Source of the DNA: an uncultured Hyphomicrobiales bacterium
Lineage (GTDB): Bacteria; Pseudomonadota; Alphaproteobacteria; Rhizobiales; Aestuariivirgaceae
Direction of reading: 5' to 3'
NCBI GenBank assembly: GCA_903930095.1
Contig: CAIYXE010000188.1
Coordinates: forward strand, 1-5,247
Length of the DNA stretch: 5,247 bases
The position numbers and the translations under genes were made by a program. Under the pieces are notes generated by a model. That model was given only the letters and a program-made list of their open reading frames with translations, did not search any database and had not been told where the DNA came from. Below, piece after piece: positions 1-4,932 of the stretch (its first letter is position 1; the number at the start of each line of letters is the position of its first letter).

Positions 1-84
1 CAGTTCCTCGTCAAGCGTGTCGAGCATGTCCTGACGGCTGTATTCGGCTTCGAGAGCGTCGATCAGGCTCGCCTTCTCGTTCAT
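1..84 (-). CDS. Hypothetical protein, N-terminal 28 residues only
   Basis: An open frame on the minus strand starts with ATG at 84 and runs off the left edge without a stop. The visible peptide begins MNEKASLIDALEAEYSRQ and continues with a strongly acidic, probably helical stretch ending DTLDEEL. A Shine-Dalgarno-like GGGGAA sits about 7-9 bases upstream of the ATG (minus strand, around 92-97), which is better than most starts in this window and supports the start choice. I do not recognise the family from 28 residues. The gene lies downstream of, and on the same strand as, the CYTH-CHAD gene after a 111-base gap. That gap carries a candidate promoter, so the gene may have its own transcript. 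Confidence 0.6.
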   Translation of the reverse strand, partial: MNEKASLIDALEAEYSRQDMLDTLDEEL

Positions 85-151
85 GTGCAATTTCCCCGTC
101 ATTCACTGGCCACGATCAGCCGCGGCCACAACCCTCATGGCGCTATATTGT

Positions 152-161
152 GACAATTGTC
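152..161. promoter_or_regulatory. 10-bp perfect palindrome beside a possible -10 box
   Basis: GACAATTGTC is self-complementary. On the minus strand it is followed a few bases later by TATAGC (147 to 142), which could be a -10 element for the gene that starts at 84. A transcript would then begin near 135, giving a leader of about 50 bases. No convincing -35 hexamer is seen at the usual spacing. A repressor or activator site is possible, but a 10-bp palindrome also arises by chance. Confidence 0.25.
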
Positions 162-195
162 TTCAGGGATTCTCTTGCACGCTTGATCTCTGCCC

Positions 196-1800
196 TCACT
201 CCCAGAAGATGTCGGCCCGCTTGAAGGCCTTCCATTTCTTGGCGAGGTGGCCGTCAGCCACCATGGTTGCATGGCGGTACCAGCCGAGCAGATATCCCGT
301 TGCAAAATGCGTCCCGGCTTCAGGCGGCAGTTGGAGGCCTTCAATGAAACTCTTGGCAGTTGCCGCGTCATTGTGGGCGCCAAGGTCTTCCTGAAGGTCA
401 GCCACAAGCCCCAGATAGTTGCGCAGGCCTTTGCCATCGGCAAACAGACCGCCAAAGAACTCCGATGCATAACGAAGGTTTTTCAATGCGATGCGGACTT
501 CGTGGCGCTCCTCATCTGGCATGTCCGGCATGTGCTTGCCCCGCTTCAGCGCCCGCTTGAGAAGCCGGTCGAGAACGGTGGCGGCGTAGATCTTCCCGGG
601 CGTTGTCAAAAGCCCGAGATCCTGCGGCGCCAGTGCCGTGCGCCAGGCGCGCGTGAAAACGAAGCCCTGAACCCTCAGCACGAAGAGACTGGCCGCCGGA
701 TCGTCGATCACCCGCCTCGCTTCGGCATAGCTCTCCTGGCGGCGCTTCGCCACCGCCTCCAGCAAAGGCAGCGCGCCCCTGATCTGCTCTGTTTGGCCAG
801 ACATCGGCCCCGACAGCGCGTTCTGGCGGAAGGCATCGCATTCGCGGGCCGGGCCCAGGGCAGAGGCGATGCGCCGCGCCTCGGAACGGATGTCCTCGAG
901 TTCCGGCAAGGCGATGACCCGCCGGAAAATGCCGAGCGCACTCCGCATCCGGCGCAAGGATACGCGCAACTGGTGGACTGCTTCCGGAGCATCGCTGTCC
1001 CGCAGCGAGGCCCAGTTCGAAACGAAGTGGTTGAGCGTGTTGGTGATCACCGCCGCGAGAAGATCATCGAATGTGATGGCATCCGGCAAGGCGAGGGCCG
1101 TGGCCTTCTGCGCCTTGGGTTGCGCGGCCTCCGCCAGGCGGTAGCCCCTGTCAGACTTTGCTTCGAACTCGAGTGTGAGTTCACAGCCGCGGGCCAGTTC
1201 GGACGCGCATTTCAGAAGGTCGATGCTGTTGCCGCTCTTCAGCTCGAGTTCGATTTCGCAGAGCGGCAGCCGCGCATCACCCGCCGTGATCGCGCCATCG
1301 TCCACCGCAAGCTCGATTTCCGAATGACCGTAGCGAAACACCGTTATGGCGCGCCGGCAGCGCGTCTCGAAGACTGGTTCGAGCGGCTTTCCCTTCAGCG
1401 CCGCTGCCAGGCGCTCCTGTGTTGCGGGATCGAATCTCTCGATCGCGGGCAGGCCGTCCGGGCAGCGGACTTCCATCTCGCCGCGGGCGAACAGGCCCTC
1501 TTCCGAAGGGGTCTGCCATTTGATGCTCAGGACGGGAATGGCTCTGCCCTTCCGGCGGACACGAAGCATAAGGCCGTTACGCCGCAAGTCCTTGTCGGCT
1601 GTGTCGAAATAGGTGGTGATCAGCTCCCGCGCCGGACTGGCCTTGGCCTCGCCGAGCAGCGGCGATGTCCGCACGGCCTTTAGCTGCGCCACGGCTGCAC
1701 GGAACTTTACCTCGACCTCGCGCGGTGGCGCGGGATCAGTCGCGGCCGTCATGGCTGAAGGTCTGCCTGCCGCAGCTTGACCAGTGGTCTTCTCATCCAT
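196..1800 (-). CDS. CYTH and CHAD domain protein, predicted inorganic triphosphatase / polyphosphate-binding
   Basis: This 534-residue protein joins a CYTH domain (about residues 28-222) to a CHAD domain (about 245-515). The CYTH signature ExExK is visible as E28, E30 and K32. It is followed by YFDT (64-67), LRVRRKG (79-85), the strand LSIKW (91-95), and the acidic strands EIELAVDDG (161-169) and CEIELELKSG (181-190), all typical of triphosphate tunnel metalloenzymes. The CHAD domain shows its two conserved His/Arg helices: VHQLRVSLRRMRS (275-287) and HEVRIALKNLRYASEFF (433-449). Known members such as E. coli YgiF hydrolyse inorganic triphosphate, and CHAD domains bind polyphosphate; the function here is inferred from that. 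There is no signal peptide or membrane segment, so it should be cytosolic. I chose ATG at 1800 because GCAGGAG lies 10 bases upstream; the in-frame TTG at 1809 nearly abuts that site. Residues 1-27 look disordered (rich in Ala, Thr and Pro). The gene is divergent from the Nudix gene across 101 bases. Confidence 0.92.
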   Translation of the reverse strand: MDEKTTGQAAAGRPSAMTAATDPAPPREVEVKFRAAVAQLKAVRTSPLLGEAKASPARELITTYFDTADKDLRRNGLMLRVRRKGRAIPVLSIKWQTPSEEGLFARGEMEVRCPDGLPAIERFDPATQERLAAALKGKPLEPVFETRCRRAITVFRYGHSEIELAVDDGAITAGDARLPLCEIELELKSGNSIDLLKCASELARGCELTLEFEAKSDRGYRLAEAAQPKAQKATALALPDAITFDDLLAAVITNTLNHFVSNWASLRDSDAPEAVHQLRVSLRRMRSALGIFRRVIALPELEDIRSEARRIASALGPARECDAFRQNALSGPMSGQTEQIRGALPLLEAVAKRRQESYAEARRVIDDPAASLFVLRVQGFVFTRAWRTALAPQDLGLLTTPGKIYAATVLDRLLKRALKRGKHMPDMPDEERHEVRIALKNLRYASEFFGGLFADGKGLRNYLGLVADLQEDLGAHNDAATAKSFIEGLQLPPEAGTHFATGYLLGWYRHATMVADGHLAKKWKAFKRADIFWE

Positions 1801-1901
1801 GACAAACAAGCTCCTGCCCCGGCAAAATACGCCTCCCAGTCGTTTTTACGATACTGAACCGGACAATCCGCCGCAACCATCTCTTGCATCTCTTATAGAC
1901 A

Positions 1902-2363
1902 ATGACAATCGAATCACGTTTCGATAACCCAATGAGTCGTTTACTTCGCCAGATCGCCGCACTTCCCCTGCACGTCGCGGCCGATGGTTCGCTTGAGGTG
2001 TACCTCGTAACCAGCCGCGGCAGCGGACGCTGGATCATTCCGAAGGGAAATCCCATCAAGGGATTGACTCCGGAAGAAGTGGCCGCGCGCGAGGCATTCG
2101 AGGAAGCAGGTTTGGTCGGGCGCATGCTTGATGGCTGCGTTGGTACCTTCGAGTTTGAACGGTCAGGTGAAGTCTGCCTTGTCGAAGTCTACCCCATGCA
2201 CGTCGACAAGCAGCTGCGGCGCTACGATGAGAAGCGCCAGCGCAAGGTGCAGCGCTGCAACCTTGAAACGGCCTGCACGATCGTATGTTCGAGCGCACTG
2301 GCGTCGTTGATCCAGGCCAGCTTCGAGCAGTACCACTCGCAGCGCCTGGCCATGGTTAGCTGA
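1902..2363 (+). CDS. Nudix hydrolase, DIPP-like 'PKG' subfamily
   Basis: This protein of 153 residues is a single Nudix domain. The Nudix box runs from G49 to L71 and contains REAFEEAGL (63-71), with the metal-binding E64, E67 and E68 intact. The upstream strand is GRWIIPKGNPIKG (42-54), typical of bacterial enzymes related to diphosphoinositol polyphosphate phosphohydrolases. In the general box Gx5Ex7REUxEExGU, the first Glu is replaced here by Leu55; I recall such substitutions as common in this subfamily. Family substrates include diadenosine polyphosphates, inositol pyrophosphates and other nucleoside diphosphate derivatives; the real substrate cannot be read from the sequence. The C-terminal part (VEVYPMHVDKQLRRYDEK, 94-111) is also typical. 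Two starts are possible: ATG 1902 (used) and ATG 1932, where the peptide would begin MSRLLRQIAALP. Neither has a clear ribosome binding site. It is transcribed divergently from the CYTH-CHAD gene. Confidence 0.9.
   Translation: MTIESRFDNPMSRLLRQIAALPLHVAADGSLEVYLVTSRGSGRWIIPKGNPIKGLTPEEVAAREAFEEAGLVGRMLDGCVGTFEFERSGEVCLVEVYPMHVDKQLRRYDEKRQRKVQRCNLETACTIVCSSALASLIQASFEQYHSQRLAMVS
1908..1925. promoter_or_regulatory. Inverted repeat at the Nudix gene 5' end
   Basis: ATCGAA (1908-1913) and TTCGAT (1920-1925) are perfect inverted arms around a 6-base spacer. A -10-like TATAGA lies at 1894-1899. If translation really starts at ATG 1932, the dyad would lie in the untranslated leader and could be an operator. 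If it starts at 1902, it lies inside the coding region. Short arms like these can occur by chance, and no good -35 is visible. Confidence 0.2.
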
Positions 2364-2457
2364 ACCCACTGCACGCTGCCTGACACCGCCCGGACAGCTG
2401 CCGAGAGGGATGTGCGCCGCCTTGGCAACATCCGCGTTCCGAACAGGTGGAGTCATC

Positions 2458-2501
2458 TGGTCGAAGAGAACGCGCGCAAGATCAAAAGTTTGAGCATGAT
2501 C
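2458..2501 (+). repeat. Dispersed intergenic 'GAGCATGATC' repeat, copy 1
   Basis: A core of 34 bases (2468-2501) begins GAACGCGCGCAA and ends TTGAGCATGATC. It matches the second copy at 3936-3969 at 29 of 34 positions with no gap. Weaker similarity, with one indel, extends about 10 bases further left (CTGGTCG here against TTGATCG there). The copy sits in the gap between the Nudix and MarR genes and is in the same orientation as copy 2. Short intergenic elements ending in GAGCATGATC are, from memory, common in Hyphomicrobiales chromosomes; their role is not established. Confidence 0.7.
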
Positions 2502-2505
2502 TTGC
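2476..2505 (+). repeat. Hairpin within dispersed repeat copy 1
   Basis: GCAAGATCA (2476-2484) and TGATCTTGC (2497-2505) form a perfect 9-bp stem around a 12-base loop. The stem overlaps the right part of the dispersed repeat. It has no following T-run, so an intrinsic terminator for the Nudix transcript is unlikely in the classical sense. It could stabilise a 3' end or form part of the leader of the MarR-peptidase transcript. Copy 2 of the repeat does not keep this pairing. Confidence 0.5.
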
Positions 2506-2559
2506 ATCGCGGCGCGCCTGCCGCCAGAATGATACGGACCCGAAACAACCAGCCGGTTG

Positions 2560-2916
2560 ATGAAGCCTCCCATGTCCGTTGCGTTGACCACCGCCCAGGC
2601 CCTGACCCTCTGGCAGAACGTCGCCCTTGCGATGGTGCAGGACGATGAACCAGATCTCTCCGTCCGCCAGATGAGCATCCTGCTCATCATCTATCTCGAA
2701 GCCCCTCCGCACACGGTGCGCGACCTCGCAAAGAAGCTGGGCGTCACCAAGCCGGTGATCACGCGGGCGATGGATACCATGGGCAAGCTGGAACTCGTCA
2801 GCCGCCGCCGCGACGAGAAGGACCGCCGCAACGTGCTGATCCAGCGCACCGTCAAGGGTGCGCTTTATCTCGAACGGCTCGCTGACACGATTGGCAAGTT
2901 CTCCGCGAAGCTTTAG
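2560..2916 (+). CDS. Small MarR-type winged-helix transcriptional regulator
   Basis: This 118-residue protein carries a winged helix-turn-helix of MarR type. The N-terminal helix is TTAQALTLWQNVALAMVQ (10-27), followed by LSVRQMSILLIIYLE (33-47). The DNA-binding helices span TVRDLAKKLGVTKPVITRAM (52-71). The wing SRRRDEKDRRNVLIQRT (81-97) has the typical D-x-x-D-R-R pattern (D85, D88, R89, R90). At 118 residues it is shorter than the usual 140-150, because the C-terminal dimerisation helix ends soon after LYLERLADTIGKF. It probably binds DNA as a dimer and may regulate its own operon; ligand and target are unknown. It ends 10 bases before the NlpC/P60 gene, so the two are probably co-transcribed. 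The start is uncertain: TTG 2557, ATG 2560 (chosen) and ATG 2572 are in frame and none has a strong ribosome binding site. Confidence 0.83.
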   Translation: MKPPMSVALTTAQALTLWQNVALAMVQDDEPDLSVRQMSILLIIYLEAPPHTVRDLAKKLGVTKPVITRAMDTMGKLELVSRRRDEKDRRNVLIQRTVKGALYLERLADTIGKFSAKL

Positions 2917-2926
2917 TTGATGGCCC

Positions 2927-3778
2927 ATGACCAAGCTTGACCCGAGGCTTAACGCCTGCCGCCCGGACATCGCCGATGCATCGCTCATCGGCAAGGTGGA
3001 GGCGCAACGCTTCGTTCAGCCGCGCCTGATGCAACTGGCCGAACCCCACGTCTCTCTCCATTCCGCGCCGCGCTTTGACGCGATGCAGGTGACCCAGGCC
3101 CTGATGGGCGAGACGGTGAGGCTGTTCGACGAGAAGGAGGGCTGGGCCTGGGTGCAACTCGCGGCCGATGGCTATGTGGGCTATGTCAACGGCAATGCGC
3201 TGTCCGCAAGGATCGTGACGCCGACGCACCGGGTTGCCGTTCCGGCGACCTTCATCTACCCCCAGCCGAACCTCAAGTCCCAGCCCGCCATTCCTCTCAC
3301 GCTCAATGCACAACTGGGTGTGACGGGCGAGAGCGGCGCCTTCTCGCAGATCGCCGATGGCCGCTTCGTGTTCACAGCGCATCTCAAGCCCTCCGGCGCC
3401 TTCGAGCGCGATTTTGTGAGCGTCGCTGAAATGTTCCGCCACGTGCCCTATCTCTGGGGCGGCAAGTCGGTTCACGGACTTGACTGCTCTGGCCTCGTGC
3501 AACTCGCACTCGAGGCTTGCGGCTGGCGAGCCCTGCGCGATACCGACATGCAGGAGGCAAGCCTCGGCGAAAGGCTGGCGGCGAAGGATCTGGACCTCCT
3601 CAGGCGCGGCGACCTTGTCTTCTGGAAAGGCCACGTCGGCATCATGACGGATGCCGAAACGCTGCTCCATGCCAACGGCCATCACATGATGGTGGTCGCA
3701 GAGCCGCTGAAGCACGCAGTTGACCGCATCGCGCAGCGCTACGGCGAGATCACGAGCATCCGCCGCCTGCTGATTTAG
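2927..3778 (+). CDS. NlpC/P60 family cysteine peptidase with SH3-like domains
   Basis: This protein of 283 residues has an N-terminal region with one or two bacterial SH3-like modules: about 56-95 (LMGETVRLFDEKEGWAWVQL, then GYVGYV) and about 122-155. A C-terminal NlpC/P60 domain follows (about 165-280). The catalytic Cys187 lies in GLDCSGLVQ, His236 in GHVGIM, and the third polar residue is probably His248 in LLHANGHH. The 12-residue gap between the two histidines matches YkfC-type dipeptidyl peptidases. The family cleaves gamma-D-Glu-diaminopimelate bonds in peptidoglycan peptides. The N-terminus (MTKLDPRLNACRPDIADASL) is not a signal peptide, so a cytoplasmic role in recycling imported muropeptides is inferred rather than wall lysis. 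ATG 2927 is the only sensible start; the ATG at 2920 hits a stop after six codons. It lies 10 bases after the MarR gene, and convergent with the reductase gene. Confidence 0.92.
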   Translation: MTKLDPRLNACRPDIADASLIGKVEAQRFVQPRLMQLAEPHVSLHSAPRFDAMQVTQALMGETVRLFDEKEGWAWVQLAADGYVGYVNGNALSARIVTPTHRVAVPATFIYPQPNLKSQPAIPLTLNAQLGVTGESGAFSQIADGRFVFTAHLKPSGAFERDFVSVAEMFRHVPYLWGGKSVHGLDCSGLVQLALEACGWRALRDTDMQEASLGERLAAKDLDLLRRGDLVFWKGHVGIMTDAETLLHANGHHMMVVAEPLKHAVDRIAQRYGEITSIRRLLI

Positions 3779-3823
3779 AGCGGCGGTCAGTTGAGTCTCT
3801 GGACGATTTGCGCTCCAACCTTG

Positions 3824-3910
3824 CCGTCACCCCAGCGAAAGCTGGGGTCCCGCTTTGTGTCAGCATGTGCTGCACCGAAAGCGGGATGCCAGCTTTCGCT
3901 GGCATGACGG
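3824..3910. repeat. Composite inverted REP-like element (two palindromic units)
   Basis: Two 33-base units, 3824-3856 and 3878-3910, lie head to head around a 21-base spacer and are inverted copies of each other (29 of 33 identical). Unit 1 has the perfect 8-bp hairpin ACCCCAGC-GAAA-GCTGGGGT (3829-3848). Unit 2 has ATGCCAGC-TTTC-GCTGGCAT (3886-3905), whose loop is GAAA on the minus strand. The four differences between units fall as two compensated base pairs, so each stem remains perfect. The spacer adds CAGCA-TG-TGCTG, so the whole element can also fold as one long hairpin. The layout resembles bacterial interspersed mosaic elements built from REP units. It sits between two convergent genes, where it may end transcription or protect 3' ends. 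Confidence 0.8.
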
Positions 3911-3922
3911 TGCGAGTGTGGC

Positions 3923-3969
3923 GTTGATCGCAACGGAACGCGCGCAAAATCAATTCCTTGAGCATGATC
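3923..3969 (+). repeat. Dispersed intergenic 'GAGCATGATC' repeat, copy 2
   Basis: The 34-base core at 3936-3969 (GAACGCGCGCAA ... TTGAGCATGATC) matches copy 1 at 2468-2501 in 29 positions, in the same orientation. Most differences cluster in the centre (TTCC here, AAGT there), leaving both ends conserved. The right end abuts a GC hairpin at the end of the reductase gene. The two copies bracket the MarR-NlpC/P60 operon. Confidence 0.7.
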
Positions 3970-3986
3970 CCGGCGAGGGCCGGGTC
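3966..3986 (-). terminator. Possible terminator hairpin overlapping the reductase stop codon
   Basis: CCCGGC (3969-3974) and GCCGGG (3979-3984) form a perfect 6-bp stem around a 4-base loop. It extends by a few pairs (T3965-A3987, G3966-C3986, A3967-T3985) beyond one bulged T. On the minus strand the hairpin starts within the TGA stop codon of the reductase. What follows is TTGATTTT about 15 bases later rather than an immediate T-run, so it is an imperfect rho-independent terminator. It could also be a further REP-like palindrome. Confidence 0.4.
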
Positions 3987-4932
3987 AATAACCCCGCGTG
4001 CGGTCCACCAGGTTTTCGAGTGTTTCCCCGCGCCGGTGCCTGGCGATGTTGCTGGCCACATAGGCGCAGATCGTTTCCGGGTCGCTGTCGGCGGCGCAAT
4101 GCGGTGTCACTGTCACCTTGGGGTGAGACCACAGCGCGCTGTCCTCCGGCAACGGCTCAGGCACGAACACGTCAAGTGTTGCGCCATGAAGCTCGCCCGC
4201 ATCGAGGGCCGCGAGAATGTCATCCGCCACCTGCTGGCGGCCGCGGCCGGCATTGATGATGAAGGGCGCCCCGAAGGGGCCCTTGCGTGACAGCTTGCGG
4301 ATCGTGTCCCGGTTGATGATTCCGTCGGTGTCCGGCGTGGCGGGCAGCAGCGAGACCAGCACGTCGGTGCGCGCCAGGAAGGCGTCGAACTCCGCAGCGC
4401 CCGCGAAACTCTCAACGCCCGGAATATGCTTGCGGCTGCGGCTCCAGCCCGCAACGCGGAAGCCGATGTCGCGCAGCTTGACGGCGGAATCAGCACCCAT
4501 GACCCCCAGCCCCATGATGCCGACGCTCAGGTCCTTTGCGGCATGGGTGGGGAAGGAGTCCCACACTTTCTTCTTCTGGTTCTCGTCGATGCGGCGCTGC
4601 TGGCGGTGGTGCATCAGCACATGCAGCACAATGTATTCCGTCATGCGGCCGGTCAGGTCGGGCTCGTTGACGCGCACGATCGGGATGTTGTCCGGCAGCG
4701 TCGGGTCTTTCAGGATCGCGTCAACGCCCGCACCAAGCGACATGATGACCTTGAGATTGGGCAGGCTCTTCACCACGCCGGGGGGCGGAAGCCAGGCGGC
4801 GCAATACTCGATGTCGGCCACATTGCCCATGCCGTCCGGCCAGACGCGCACATCGAGGCCGGGTGCCACTTTCCTCATGGCGGCGGTCCAGACATCGACC
4901 GGCCATGTTGGCAGAATGAAAAGGAATGCCAT
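3985..4932 (-). CDS. ghrA: Glyoxylate/hydroxypyruvate reductase A-like D-2-hydroxyacid dehydrogenase
   Basis: This protein of 315 residues is close in length to E. coli GhrA (312). It belongs to the NAD(P)-dependent D-isomer 2-hydroxyacid dehydrogenases, which reduce glyoxylate to glycolate and hydroxypyruvate to glycerate in the cytosol. The Rossmann nucleotide-binding motif is GLGVMG (141-146). The basic residues in WSRSRK (163-168), after the second strand, favour NADPH. The catalytic triad can be placed at Arg230 (NAGRGRQQV), Glu259 (VPEPLPED) and His278 (VTPHCAAD). The substrate-loop motif SLGAGVD (65-71) is also typical. The exact substrate among 2-keto acids is inferred. ATG 4932 overlaps the stop of the upstream ABC transporter gene in a TAATG junction, indicating translational coupling and a shared transcript. 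The gene ends in a hairpin and converges on the NlpC/P60 gene. Confidence 0.9.
   Translation of the reverse strand: MAFLFILPTWPVDVWTAAMRKVAPGLDVRVWPDGMGNVADIEYCAAWLPPPGVVKSLPNLKVIMSLGAGVDAILKDPTLPDNIPIVRVNEPDLTGRMTEYIVLHVLMHHRQQRRIDENQKKKVWDSFPTHAAKDLSVGIMGLGVMGADSAVKLRDIGFRVAGWSRSRKHIPGVESFAGAAEFDAFLARTDVLVSLLPATPDTDGIINRDTIRKLSRKGPFGAPFIINAGRGRQQVADDILAALDAGELHGATLDVFVPEPLPEDSALWSHPKVTVTPHCAADSDPETICAYVASNIARHRRGETLENLVDRTRGY

Noticed and set aside
247..1683. Long plus-strand open frame (478 codons) opposite the CYTH-CHAD gene
   Set aside because: It is the antisense shadow of a well-supported gene in GC-rich DNA. Its translation is rich in Arg, Gln and Gly with no recognisable domain.
1801..1809. 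TTG start three codons upstream for the CYTH-CHAD protein
   Set aside because: The Shine-Dalgarno GCAGGAG would nearly touch the TTG, whereas it is ideally spaced from ATG 1800.
2412..2648. Small plus-strand open frame in the gap before the MarR gene
   Set aside because: It translates through the dispersed repeat and overlaps the MarR coding start in another frame. No ribosome binding site or family resemblance is seen.
2852..3715. Minus-strand open frame (287 codons) opposite the NlpC/P60 gene
   Set aside because: It has a His/Arg-rich composition typical of antisense frames, has no motif, and lies over a gene with clear catalytic residues.
3750..4061. Minus-strand open frame with peptide pieces such as VMPAKAGIP and GTPAFAGVT
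   Set aside because: These peptides are the usual false translation of REP-like palindromes. The stretch is repeat DNA, not a gene.
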